From assembly GCF_004345665.1 (NCBI RefSeq), contig NZ_SLWR01000009.1:248001-312000 (forward strand): a stretch of DNA of 64,000 bases, in the 5' to 3' direction. Made by a program: the position numbers and the translations under genes. The notes under the pieces are model-generated. The model was not told where the DNA came from and made no database searches. It was given only the letters and a program-made list of their open reading frames with translations. Every line of letters starts with the position of its first letter. The first letter of the stretch is position 1. Source of the stretch: Kribbella antiqua (lineage in GTDB: Bacteria > Actinomycetota > Actinomycetes > Propionibacteriales > Kribbellaceae). This document shows, piece after piece, positions 44,932 to 52,866 of the stretch.

Positions 44932-45954
44932 GTGCTGGACGAACGCAAGCTGGATGTTCTCCGCGCCATCGTCGAGGACTACGTCGCGACCCATGAGCCG
45001 GTCGGCTCGAAGACACTCGTCGACCGGCACAACCTCGGCGTCTCGCCGGCCACCGTGCGCAACGACATGGCCGCGCTGGAGGAGGAGGGGTACATCACCC
45101 AGCCGCACACCAGCGCCGGCCGGATCCCCACCGACGCCGGCTACCGGCTGTTCGTGGACAAGCTGAGCACGGTCAAGACGCTGTCCCCGGCCGAGAAGAA
45201 GGCGATCACCTCCTTCCTGGCCGGTGCCGTCGACCTGGATGACGTCGTACGACGGACTGTCCGGCTGCTGGCCCAGATCACGCGTCAGGTCGCGATCGTG
45301 CAGTACCCGTCGCTGAACCGGTCGCACGTGCGGCACATCGAGGTGGTCACGATGACGCCGCGGCGGCTGCTGCTCGTGCTGATCACCAGTGCCGGCCGGG
45401 TCGAGCAGCGGATCGTCGAGGCGCCGCACGACGTCGACGAGCAGCTGATCGGCGACCTGCGGTCCCGCCTGAACACCGCACTGGCCGGGCAGCGGCTGAC
45501 CGAGGCGGCGACCTCGCTGGCAGCTGTTCCGGAGACCTTCCCGCCGCACGACCGGCACCTGGTGTCGGCGATCGTGACGACGCTGCTGGAGGCGTTCACC
45601 GACGAGGTCGGCGAGCAGCGGATCGCCGTCGGCGGCGCGGCCAACCTGACCCGGTACGGCGACGACTTCGAGCGGAACGTGAAGCCGGTGCTGGAGGCGC
45701 TGGAGGAGCACGTCATCCTGCTCAAGCTGCTCGGCGAGGCGACCAACCCGCAGACCCTGACGGTCCGCATCGGCCACGAGAACCCGTACGAGGAACTGGC
45801 CACCACCTCGGTGGTCGCGACCGGGTACGGGTCCAAGTCGGAGGCGCTGGCCACGCTCGGCATCGTCGGCCCGACCCACATGGACTATCCGAGCACGATG
45901 GGCGCTGTCCGCGCCGTCGCGCGCTACGTCAGCCAGATCCTGGCCGACTCCTAA
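44932..45954 (+). CDS. hrcA: Heat-inducible repressor HrcA
   Basis: A 340-residue HrcA: winged-helix N-terminus ([60 protein letters not shown]), dimerisation part, and the GAF-like domain ending with [20 protein letters not shown]. It represses chaperone genes via CIRCE and is itself kept active by GroEL. GTG at 44932 with AGAGAGG upstream is chosen; an upstream frame would read through the operator. dnaJ follows after 24 bp. Confidence 0.95.
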   Translation: MLDERKLDVLRAIVEDYVATHEPVGSKTLVDRHNLGVSPATVRNDMAALEEEGYITQPHTSAGRIPTDAGYRLFVDKLSTVKTLSPAEKKAITSFLAGAVDLDDVVRRTVRLLAQITRQVAIVQYPSLNRSHVRHIEVVTMTPRRLLLVLITSAGRVEQRIVEAPHDVDEQLIGDLRSRLNTALAGQRLTEAATSLAAVPETFPPHDRHLVSAIVTTLLEAFTDEVGEQRIAVGGAANLTRYGDDFERNVKPVLEALEEHVILLKLLGEATNPQTLTVRIGHENPYEELATTSVVATGYGSKSEALATLGIVGPTHMDYPSTMGAVRAVARYVSQILADS

Positions 45955-45978
45955 CAACACCAACCCCTGGTCTGGAGT

Positions 45979-47124
45979 ATGAGCACCGATTACTACGCCG
46001 TCCTGGGCGTCAGCCGTGACGCTTCACCGGACGAGATCAAGAAGGCGTACCGCAAGCTGGCCCGCCAGTACCACCCGGACGTGAACGACTCCGAGGACGC
46101 GCACCACAAGTTCCAGGAGATCGGCCGCGCCTTCCAGGTGCTCAGCGATCCACAGAAGCGGCAGCTGCACGATCTCGGCGGCGACCCGTTCGCGACCGGC
46201 GCCGGTGCGGCGGGCGGGCCCGGTGGCTTCGGCCAGGCCTTCACCTTCACCGACATCATGGACGCCTTCTTCGGCCAGACCGGCGGGGCCACCCGCGGGC
46301 CGCGGCCGCGGACCCGGCGCGGTCAGGACGCGCTGATCCCGCTGCGGATCGACCTGGCCGAGGCGGCCTTCGGTACGACCCGCGAGCTGAAGGTCGACAC
46401 CGCCGTACTGTGCCCGACCTGTTCGGGGTCCGGCGCCGAGGCGGGTTCCGAGCCGGTCACTTGCGAGATCTGCCACGGCCGTGGCGAGGTCACCCACACC
46501 CAGCGGTCCTTCCTCGGTGAGGTCCGGACGATGCGCCCGTGCCCGAACTGCCGCGGCTTCGGCACGATCATCCCGAACCCGTGTGTCGAGTGCGCCGGCG
46601 ACGGCCGGGTCCGGTCCCGTCGTACCGTCACCGTGAAGATCCCCGGCGGCGTCGACACCGGTACGCGCGTGCAGCTGTCCGGCCAGGGCGAGGTCGGCCC
46701 CGGCGGCGGTCCGGCCGGCGACCTGTACGTCGAGATCGAGGTCGAGCCGCACGACATCTTCACCCGCAACGGCGACGACCTGCACTGCACGGTGACGCTG
46801 CCGATGACGGCGGCCGCGCTGGGTACGACGATCGACCTGCCGACGCTGGAGGGCGAGACGACCCCACTGGAGATCCGGCCGGGGACCCAGTCCGGTACGG
46901 CGATGACCCTGACCGCTCGGGGTGTCCCGCGGCTGCGCCACGCCGGTCGCGGCGACCTGATCATCCAGGTCATCGTCGAGACCCCGACCAAGCTCGACGA
47001 CGCGCAGGCCGGCCTGCTCCGGCAGCTCGCCGAGTTCCGTGGCGAGGAGCGCCCGCAGGGTCAGGTCCAGGCCGCCCACAAGTCCGTCTTCGGCCGCCTC
47101 CGCGACGCCTTCGGCAACCACTAG
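45979..47124 (+). CDS. dnaJ: Chaperone DnaJ (DnaJ2 type)
   Basis: A 381-residue type I J protein: J domain with the HPD motif in [11 protein letters not shown], a Gly/Phe region, four zinc-binding CxxCxGxG repeats ([32 protein letters not shown]), and C-terminal substrate domains. It stimulates the ATPase of DnaK and delivers substrates. Co-transcription with hrcA under CIRCE matches the second DnaJ of other actinobacteria; the dnaK-grpE-dnaJ1 copy is expected elsewhere. Confidence 0.96.
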   Translation: MSTDYYAVLGVSRDASPDEIKKAYRKLARQYHPDVNDSEDAHHKFQEIGRAFQVLSDPQKRQLHDLGGDPFATGAGAAGGPGGFGQAFTFTDIMDAFFGQTGGATRGPRPRTRRGQDALIPLRIDLAEAAFGTTRELKVDTAVLCPTCSGSGAEAGSEPVTCEICHGRGEVTHTQRSFLGEVRTMRPCPNCRGFGTIIPNPCVECAGDGRVRSRRTVTVKIPGGVDTGTRVQLSGQGEVGPGGGPAGDLYVEIEVEPHDIFTRNGDDLHCTVTLPMTAAALGTTIDLPTLEGETTPLEIRPGTQSGTAMTLTARGVPRLRHAGRGDLIIQVIVETPTKLDDAQAGLLRQLAEFRGEERPQGQVQAAHKSVFGRLRDAFGNH

Positions 47125-47130
47125 CTCTCG

Positions 47131-47847
47131 ATGGGCGTCGCTGTTTTCTTCCTCGAGGAGCTGTCCGGTGACGAGCTGACGCTGGACGGTGCCGAGGGCC
47201 GGCATGCTGCGGTCGTACGGCGGATCGGTCCAGGGGAGCGTATCCGGTTGACCGACGGACGTGGTTCGTACGCCGAGGGTCCGGTGACGGGCGCGTCGAA
47301 GAGTGGGGTGACTGTTGCCGTCGACAACCGTGGGTCGGTGCCGGCGGCGAGCCCGCGGCTGGTCGTCGTACAGGCGCTGCCGAAGGGCGAGCGGGCTGAG
47401 CTGGCGGTGGAGATGCTCACCGAGGTCGGCGCGGATGTGATCGTGCCGTGGAACGCGGAGCGGAGCCAGTTCCGCAGCAACCCGGAGCGATCCGCGAAAA
47501 CTCTTGCGAAATGGCAGGCCTGGGCTTTCGAGGCGAGCAAGCAGTCCCGCCGGTCCTGGTTCGCAGTCGTTGAACCGATCGCGTCCACCTCCGAGGTTGC
47601 TCAACTGGTCGCGGGTGCCGCGCTCCCCGTCGTACTCCACGAAGAAGCCAAGACCCCGCTGGCATCTCTCGAGGTCCCGGCGTCCGGCGACATCGTCATG
47701 GTCATCGGCCCCGAAGGCGGCATCGCGCCCGCCGAACTCACCGCCTTCGACGCAGAGCCGGTGCGCCTGGGCGACACCGTCCTCCGCACCTCAACCGCCG
47801 GCGTCGCCGCCGCCTCAGCCCTCCTCGCCCGCACCCGCTGGAGCTAG
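47131..47847 (+). CDS. rsmE: 16S rRNA m3U1498 methyltransferase RsmE
   Basis: A 238-residue SPOUT-class enzyme. An N-terminal PUA-like part carries EGRHAAVVRRIGPGERIRLT. The knotted C-terminal domain has VVQALPKGERAELAVEMLTE, IVPWNAERSQFR, IVMVIGPEGGIAPAEL and LRTSTAGVAAASALL, which match RsmE. It methylates U1498 of 16S rRNA in the 30S subunit. It lies 6 bp after dnaJ and is the last gene of the hrcA operon. Confidence 0.94.
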   Translation: MGVAVFFLEELSGDELTLDGAEGRHAAVVRRIGPGERIRLTDGRGSYAEGPVTGASKSGVTVAVDNRGSVPAASPRLVVVQALPKGERAELAVEMLTEVGADVIVPWNAERSQFRSNPERSAKTLAKWQAWAFEASKQSRRSWFAVVEPIASTSEVAQLVAGAALPVVLHEEAKTPLASLEVPASGDIVMVIGPEGGIAPAELTAFDAEPVRLGDTVLRTSTAGVAAASALLARTRWS

Positions 47848-47903
47848 CCCCGCACCGCCTTCCGCGCGCCCGGCCCGAAGCCGTAGGCGACCAGTTCGAT
47901 CAT
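47844..47903 (-). CDS. Possible 19-codon peptide or truncated target gene of the ArsR regulator
   Basis: ATG at 47903, preceded at a good distance by GAGGAG, opens MIELVAYGFGPGARKAVRG and stops by TAG overlapping the rsmE stop. It is divergent from the ArsR gene, with the palindrome at 47922-47941 between them, exactly where the target of such a regulator is expected. It may be the head of a gene whose rest was lost, or a chance frame. No homologue is recognised. Confidence 0.3.
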   Translation of the reverse strand: MIELVAYGFGPGARKAVRG

Positions 47904-47921
47904 CGTCGCTCCTCGCTAGAC

Positions 47922-47941
47922 TGTTCGTTGGCAACCGAACA
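47922..47941. promoter_or_regulatory. ArsR-type operator TGTTCG-N8-CGAACA
   Basis: Perfect 6-base arms (47922-47927 and 47936-47941), with GTTG and CAAC inside also symmetric. It sits 28 bp before the ArsR start and probably mediates autorepression. Confidence 0.6.
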
Positions 47942-47968
47942 CAACTGTACGACGAGGATCGAACACTG

Positions 47969-48304
47969 ATGGCATCGGCTGAGACCGCGCGGGCTCGGAC
48001 GCTCACGCACGTTGATCCGGTCGAGGTGTCGTTGCAGGTGGCGTTGGATGCGTTGGCTGATCCGGTTCGGCGGAGCATTTTGCGGGATCTTGCTGCGCAC
48101 GACGACTGGACCCGGGCTTGCGGGACCTTCGACCTGCCGGTGACCAAGGCGACCCGGAGTCACCACTTCAGCATCCTGCGGGCGGCGGGGCTGATCGAGC
48201 AGCGCGACGAGGGCGCCCGCCGGCTCAACCGCCTTCGCCGCCCCGAATTCGACGCGGCCTTCCCGGGACTGCTCGCGGCGACCATCGACCGCCAGGCCGA
48301 CTGA
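47969..48304 (+). CDS. ArsR-type winged-helix regulator
   Basis: A 111-residue protein: EVSLQVALDALADPVRRSIL, RACGTFDLPVTKATRSHHFS, LRAAGLIEQRDEGARRLNRL, which is the ArsR recognition helix and wing. Only one cysteine is present and no metal-binding CxC pattern is visible, so a non-metal signal is likely. It interrupts the usual order between rsmE and phoH. The ATG has GAGG about 10 bases upstream. Confidence 0.88.
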   Translation: MASAETARARTLTHVDPVEVSLQVALDALADPVRRSILRDLAAHDDWTRACGTFDLPVTKATRSHHFSILRAAGLIEQRDEGARRLNRLRRPEFDAAFPGLLAATIDRQAD

Positions 48305-48332
48305 TCCTTACAAAGCCCGAACACAAGGGCGA

Positions 48333-48380
48333 TCGTTCTCGAATGCCGGTGGCCGACAGTGGTGTCAGTTCCGAGAACGA
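48333..48380 (+). promoter_or_regulatory. Inverted repeat upstream of the secreted-protein/two-component unit
   Basis: TCGTTCTCG (48333-48341) pairs with CGAGAACGA (48372-48380), 30 bases apart, the right arm touching the AGGAG ribosome site. It could bind the response regulator or fold in the mRNA and hide the ribosome site. Confidence 0.45.
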
Positions 48381-48393
48381 AGGAGTGGCGAAG

Positions 48394-48792
48394 ATGCGCA
48401 GGTCCATGGCCTTGGGTACGTCGGTCGTCGTACTGATGAGCGGTTTGGCGGGAAGTACGACGGCCCAGGCAGCCGATCCGACGCCGAGCCCGAGCTACGC
48501 ACCGATCACGTTGAGCCCGGAGGAGTCGCAGCGTTTGTGTGCCGACGTACTGCCGAAGCTGATCGCGCGGCGGGAGAAGCTCGCGACCCGGATCAGCGGT
48601 GGGGCCGACGTGAAGGGTTCGGCGGCGTGGTTGAAGGCCCGGGCCGCGAAGCAGCGGGCGAAGGGGCACGAGAAGGTCGCCGACAAGCTGGAGAAGCGGG
48701 CCGAACGCCGAGGCGCACGGCTCGAGCAGCTCGGCAAGATCAAGACCGAACTCGAGGCGTTCAAGACCAAGCACTGCCAGGTGGTGAAGTGA
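48394..48792 (+). CDS. Small secreted helical protein
   Basis: A 132-residue exported protein with signal peptide (MRRSMALGTSVVVLMSGLAG, cut near AQA-AD). The mature part is a charged helical hairpin rich in Lys/Arg/Glu/Ala, with a cysteine at each end (QRLCADVL and TKHCQVV) that could lock it by a disulfide. No family is recognised. Its place at the head of a unit with a lipoprotein, response regulator and kinase recalls CpxP/Spy-type extracytoplasmic sensors, though sequence likeness is not claimed. AGGAG sets the ATG; the stop overlaps the next start (TGATG). Confidence 0.7.
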   Translation: MRRSMALGTSVVVLMSGLAGSTTAQAADPTPSPSYAPITLSPEESQRLCADVLPKLIARREKLATRISGGADVKGSAAWLKARAAKQRAKGHEKVADKLEKRAERRGARLEQLGKIKTELEAFKTKHCQVVK

Positions 48793-49001
48793 TGCGCAGG
48801 CTGGTGGTCGTCCTGATGAGTACGGCGGCACTTGCGTTCGGCCTGACTGCTTGCGGGTCAACCGAGCAGCCCGCGGGTGGTTCGACGGCAGGGCAGTCCG
48901 GCGCGGGGAAGCGGGCTGTGTCGCCGGCCGACGAGCTGTCGGGGATCGGGTCTACCCTGGACGCCATTGATTCGGAGCTGGCGTCGGACGGCTCACCCTG
49001 A
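48792..49001 (+). CDS. Tiny lipoprotein
   Basis: A 69-residue lipoprotein: MRRLVVVLMSTAALAFGLTAC gives the lipobox LTAC, then a Gly/Ser-rich stretch and a short helix (DELSGIGSTLDAIDSELA). The mature part is only about 48 residues. It overlaps the upstream gene by one base and precedes the response regulator by 15 bp, so it belongs to the same operon and may be part of the signal input. Confidence 0.7.
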   Translation: MRRLVVVLMSTAALAFGLTACGSTEQPAGGSTAGQSGAGKRAVSPADELSGIGSTLDAIDSELASDGSP

Positions 49002-49016
49002 GCCCAGGAGCAGAAC

Positions 49017-49682
49017 ATGCGCGGTCTGGTGCTGGTGGTGGAGGACGAGGCCGCGATCGCCGAGGTGATCTCGCTGTACCTGCGGCGCGACGGCTTCGCC
49101 GTACAGGTCGAGTCCGATGGCGAGGCTGCGCTGGCAGCGTGGCGGAAGCTGCGGCCGGTCGCGGTGATCCTCGACATCGGCCTGCCGGGGCGGGATGGCG
49201 CGGAGATCTGCCGCACGATGCGCGCCGCCGACGACTGGACTCCGGTCCTGTTCGTCACCGCCCGGGACGACGAGGTGGACCGCCTGCTCGGCCTGGAGCT
49301 CGGCGCCGACGACTACATCACGAAACCCTTCAGTCCCCGGGAGCTCGCCCTGCGCGTGCGGACTGTGCTGCGTCGTAGTGGCGGCCTGACCACCGACGTC
49401 CTGAGCGTGGGCGAGGTCCGGGTCGACCTGAGCCGCCGGCGAGCCTGGGCGGGTGAGGCCGAGGTGGCGCTGACGTCCACGGAGTTCGACCTGCTCGCTC
49501 AGCTGTTCCGCCGGCCAGGCCGGGTGTTCGAGCGGGACGAACTCCTCAGCTCCGTCTGGGGTTACCAGAGCTCGGCCGGGACTCGCACTGTCGACGTTCA
49601 CATCGCTCAGCTCCGCGCCAAGCTCGGCCCGTCCAGCCCGATCCGCACCGTTCGCGGGGTCGGCTACTCGGCTGACCAATGA
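49017..49682 (+). CDS. OmpR/PhoB-family response regulator
   Basis: A 221-residue regulator with receiver Asp53 in VILDIGLPGRDG, the KPFSPREL turn, and a winged-helix output domain (VALTSTEFDLLAQLFRRPGR, VDVHIAQLRAKLG, IRTVRGVGYSA). CAGGAG precedes the ATG. The kinase gene starts within its stop. It may bind the inverted repeat at 48333-48380. Confidence 0.93.
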   Translation: MRGLVLVVEDEAAIAEVISLYLRRDGFAVQVESDGEAALAAWRKLRPVAVILDIGLPGRDGAEICRTMRAADDWTPVLFVTARDDEVDRLLGLELGADDYITKPFSPRELALRVRTVLRRSGGLTTDVLSVGEVRVDLSRRRAWAGEAEVALTSTEFDLLAQLFRRPGRVFERDELLSSVWGYQSSAGTRTVDVHIAQLRAKLGPSSPIRTVRGVGYSADQ

Positions 49683-51064
49683 TGGGCGGGCGCGCGTCCT
49701 TGGCGACGCGAATTGTCCTGGTGTGCGTGGCGGTCGCCGGGATCGCGGTCCTGGTGGCAGGACTGGTGATGGCGGGCCTCGCCCGGCGGTCGGCGCAGGG
49801 CGTGCTCCAGGATTCGCTGTCCGCGCAGGCCGACGTACTGGCCAGCCAGTTGGACGAACGCGGCCTGGGTTCGCGGGCGGCCGGTCTGGGACGCACCGCC
49901 GAGGTTGTCCGCGGCCAAGGCATCGTCGTGGTGATTTTGTTGCCTCGTCGCGGTATCCAGCCCACCGACCAGGGATCCGTCGAGGCCGCGACCACCGCCG
50001 GCCTGACCCAGATCAGCAGCGGGCAAAGCATCTCTACGACAGTGGCTGTGGACGGCAAGGACTACCTCGTCGAGGCCAGGGGAGTAGGACCCAAGTCAGG
50101 CTTCGCCCTGGTCGAGCCCGTACGCATGGTGGCCGGCACCCAACGGATCCTGATACGGAACATCCTGTTCGCCTTGGGCGCCGGCCTCCTGGTCGCAGCC
50201 TTGGCCGGTGGCCTCCTTGGCCGCCTGCTCGCCCGTCCACTTCGCCGTACGGCGGATGTCGCAGCAGCGATGCGGCACGGCAGACGGGACCTGAGCGTCC
50301 CGGTCGAAGGTCCGGCCGAGGTCGCCGAAGTGGCCGAAGCGGTCAACGAGCTATCGGTCGCACTCAGGCACAGTGAGGAGCGGCAACGCGAGTTCCTGTT
50401 GTCGGTCTCGCATGAGCTCCGGACGCCATTGACCGCCGTACACGGATTCGCCGAGTCGCTCGCCGATGGCGTGGTCACCGGGCCGGAAGCTCAGCGCGCC
50501 GGTCAGGTGATCCAGCAGGAGTCGCAGCGACTTGAGCGACTTGTCAGCGACCTCCTCGACCTCGCCCGGATCGGCGCGGACCAGTTCCGGCTGGACCTGA
50601 CCGCGGTGGATCTTCGGGAGACGCTCAGCGCGTGTGCGGAGGTCTGGCGGGTGCGCTGCGAGCGCCGGAGCGTTCAGCTCCGGCTCGAGTTGCCGCCCGA
50701 CCCGGCGATCGCGACGACCGACCCGCGGCGGATCCGCCAAGTCCTGGACGGCCTGGCGGAGAACGCACTTCGCGTGACACCGGCCGGTTCGCAGCTGACC
50801 TTGTCCCTGGGCCAGGCCGGGCCGCAGACGGCCGCGCTCCAGGTCCGCGATGGCGGCCCGGGGCTGGATCCCGAGGACTACGCCATCGCGTTCGAGCGCG
50901 GCGTACTCCATGAGAAATACCGCGGCCGGCGACCGGTCGGGTCAGGGATCGGCCTGGCGCTCGCTTACGGTCTCGTCAGCAGACTCGGCGGCACGATCAC
51001 CGCCGGGCCGGCTCCGGAAGGCGGCGCTGCCTTTACCGTGATGTTGCCGGCTACTTGGCGATGA
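49679..51064 (+). CDS. Membrane sensor histidine kinase
   Basis: A 461-residue classical sensor kinase: helix 1 (IVLVCVAVAGIAVLVAGLVM), an extracytoplasmic sensor of about 120 residues, helix 2 (ILFALGAGLLVAALAGGLLG), a HAMP domain, HisKA with His245 in VSHELRTPL, and a HATPase domain (N box ENALRVTPAG, G boxes DGGPGLDPEDY and GSGIGLALAYGL). It should sense an envelope signal and phosphorylate the regulator upstream. Its end overlaps the convergent GerMN gene by 14 bp. Confidence 0.92.
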   Translation: MMGGRASLATRIVLVCVAVAGIAVLVAGLVMAGLARRSAQGVLQDSLSAQADVLASQLDERGLGSRAAGLGRTAEVVRGQGIVVVILLPRRGIQPTDQGSVEAATTAGLTQISSGQSISTTVAVDGKDYLVEARGVGPKSGFALVEPVRMVAGTQRILIRNILFALGAGLLVAALAGGLLGRLLARPLRRTADVAAAMRHGRRDLSVPVEGPAEVAEVAEAVNELSVALRHSEERQREFLLSVSHELRTPLTAVHGFAESLADGVVTGPEAQRAGQVIQQESQRLERLVSDLLDLARIGADQFRLDLTAVDLRETLSACAEVWRVRCERRSVQLRLELPPDPAIATTDPRRIRQVLDGLAENALRVTPAGSQLTLSLGQAGPQTAALQVRDGGPGLDPEDYAIAFERGVLHEKYRGRRPVGSGIGLALAYGLVSRLGGTITAGPAPEGGAAFTVMLPATWR

Positions 51065-52136
51065 CGGTCTTCGAATCCGTGTCGGTGATCCGGCCGTCCT
51101 CGGCGGAGATCAAATAGGCCTCGATCCGCCACTGCCCCGGAGTGAGCTTGAGCGTGACGGCGAACGGCGAGAGCTTCTGGCCTTCCTTGGTGTTCGTGAA
51201 GCCCTGCTGAGTTGCCCGGGTCTTGAGGTTGACGGCTCGCCAGTTCACCGTCGCCTCGTACGCCGCGGCAATGCCTTCGACAGTGACCGGACTCTTGGTG
51301 ATCTGGCCGTCCATGGGCGAGTTGATCCACACCAGGGCCTGCACGTTCGCGGCCTGGGCGCGACTGAGCGGACGGCTGGTGTCGACCTGGCCGAAGAGCA
51401 TGCCGCCGGGCCGGCCCTGCTGGGTGATCTGGACCTGCTCGGACGAGTCGCCGAGGGCGCCCTGAACGGTGTAGATCAGCTGCTGGGCGGCGACATCGGC
51501 CACCGCAGGGTCCAGGCGGGTCTTCGGGAGTTGGTTGAAGTCGACCGTCACCACGCCGTTGCCGCGGGTGACGGAGTTGACCTCCGCACCGCGCCAGACC
51601 GAGTAGTAGTCGGGGTCGGGCGGCTGCTTCGACGTCATGATCCGGACCGCCTCGACCGCCGGGCGGCCCTGGACCTTGGCCCAGGTGCGGTACAGCCGGA
51701 CGGTGGGCTCCCTGGTGACGCCGACCCGGTCGCCGAGCCAGTACACCGGGACGAGCGCGCCCTTCACTGCCGGCTCCGGCTTTCCGCTCGCGGACGGTAC
51801 GACGGTCGGCGGCAGAGGAGTGGCGGTGGTGGGACCAGGAGTCGTCGACAGCGGCACGCCGGACGCGCTGGTCGTCGTACCCGGTCCGGCGATCTGGTCG
51901 TCGGTCGCGCTCTTGCCGTTGTCGTCGAGGACGGTGAACGCGCCGATCGCCGCGGCGGTGCCGAGCGCGGCCGCGCCGGCGGTGACGACCCACGGGCGCC
52001 GGGTCGCGGGCCGGCGCTGGGCATGCGCGCGGGCCCGGATCTCCGGCAGCGCGTCGGCCGGCTCGATCCGGTCGCCCTCCTCGGCCAGCGCCCGCCGCAT
52101 CAACTCGTCGAACGGGTCGTTCGAATGGTCGTTCAT
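51051..52136 (-). CDS. Membrane protein with GerMN and Gmad2 domains, next to a sigma factor
   Basis: A 361-residue protein. A cytoplasmic N-terminus of about 48 residues precedes one helix (VVTAGAAALGTAAAIGAFTV), then a Thr/Pro linker. A GerMN domain follows (ALVPVYWLGDRVGVTREPTV, NGVVTVDFNQLPKTRLDP, QLIYTVQGALGDSSEQVQI), and then a C-terminal Gmad2 beta domain (LVWINSPMDGQITKSPVTVE, VTLKLTPGQWRIEAYLISAE). Its start overlaps the stop of the sigma-factor gene, so it may be the membrane-bound anti-sigma or sensor of that factor; the short N-terminus has no zinc motif. GerMN and Gmad2 occur in spore-germination proteins but are not limited to spore formers. Confidence 0.82.
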   Translation of the reverse strand: MNDHSNDPFDELMRRALAEEGDRIEPADALPEIRARAHAQRRPATRRPWVVTAGAAALGTAAAIGAFTVLDDNGKSATDDQIAGPGTTTSASGVPLSTTPGPTTATPLPPTVVPSASGKPEPAVKGALVPVYWLGDRVGVTREPTVRLYRTWAKVQGRPAVEAVRIMTSKQPPDPDYYSVWRGAEVNSVTRGNGVVTVDFNQLPKTRLDPAVADVAAQQLIYTVQGALGDSSEQVQITQQGRPGGMLFGQVDTSRPLSRAQAANVQALVWINSPMDGQITKSPVTVEGIAAAYEATVNWRAVNLKTRATQQGFTNTKEGQKLSPFAVTLKLTPGQWRIEAYLISAEDGRITDTDSKTVIAK

Positions 52137-52642
52137 AGGCTCTGCTCCAGGACCTGGCGCAGCGACTTGGTCGCGCGCGCCGCATGGCTCTTCACGGATC
52201 CCCGGCTGATGCCCATCGCCTCGGCGATCTCCGCCTCCGACAGGTCACCGTAGTACCGCAGCACCATCACGGTGCGTTGTTTCTCCGGCAGGGTGCGCAT
52301 CGCCTCGATCACCCGGTCGGTCTCGGCGGTCCGCAGTACGGCGTGCTCCGCGCTCGGCTCGTCCGGGAGCGAGCGCGGGGTGTGCTTGTCGACCACCACC
52401 AGATGGCGCTGGCGGGAGCGGCAGCGGTTCACCACCGCCGTCCGCAGGTACGCGAGTGCCTGGTGCGGGTCGCGCAGCCGGTTCCAGCGGCCGTGCATCG
52501 CGACGAACGCGTCCTGCACGATCTCCTCCGCCGTACCGGTGTCACGCAGCAGCAAGGCGCCGAGCCGGACCAACGACGTGTAGTGCGCCGTGTAGACAGC
52601 CGTCAGCGCCTCGTCCGCATCCCACGAGGACTCATGTGTCAC
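52133..52642 (-). CDS. SigE-family ECF RNA polymerase sigma factor
   Basis: A 169-residue sigma factor with region 2 (ALTAVYTAHYTSLVRLGALL, AEEIVQDAFVAMHGRWNRLR, ALAYLRTAVVNRCRSRQRH) and region 4 (LPEKQRTVMVLRYYGDLSEA, EIAEAMGISRGSVKSHAARA). It is of the actinobacterial SigE-type ECF group. GTG at 52642 is chosen because GAAGAG precedes it. It overlaps the GerMN gene by 4 bp (ATGA); the pair likely forms a signal-response unit. Region 52643-52850 holds no gene. Confidence 0.9.
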   Translation of the reverse strand: MTHESSWDADEALTAVYTAHYTSLVRLGALLLRDTGTAEEIVQDAFVAMHGRWNRLRDPHQALAYLRTAVVNRCRSRQRHLVVVDKHTPRSLPDEPSAEHAVLRTAETDRVIEAMRTLPEKQRTVMVLRYYGDLSEAEIAEAMGISRGSVKSHAARATKSLRQVLEQSL

Positions 52643-52866
52643 GCACTCTTCGTACACCACGGCCGGCTGACCCACAGAACGACGACGCGGAGACCACATC
52701 CCAGGTTGACAACACAGTGCTTTTGGCCTCGCTTCCGGCTCGGCGGGTCATGGAGCCGGCCCGATATGGCTGGTGACCCAGCGTGTCCGGGCGAATTACA
52801 AGTGAGCGTGTCGGTGCGGACGGCTAGCATGGGTGGGTCAACATCATCGGCATCAGGAGGAAGAGC

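Noticed and set aside
51051-52136. Evidence for sporulation from the GerMN/Gmad2 domains
   Set aside because: These domains also occur in many non-sporulating actinobacterial membrane proteins; no other spore gene is in the window.
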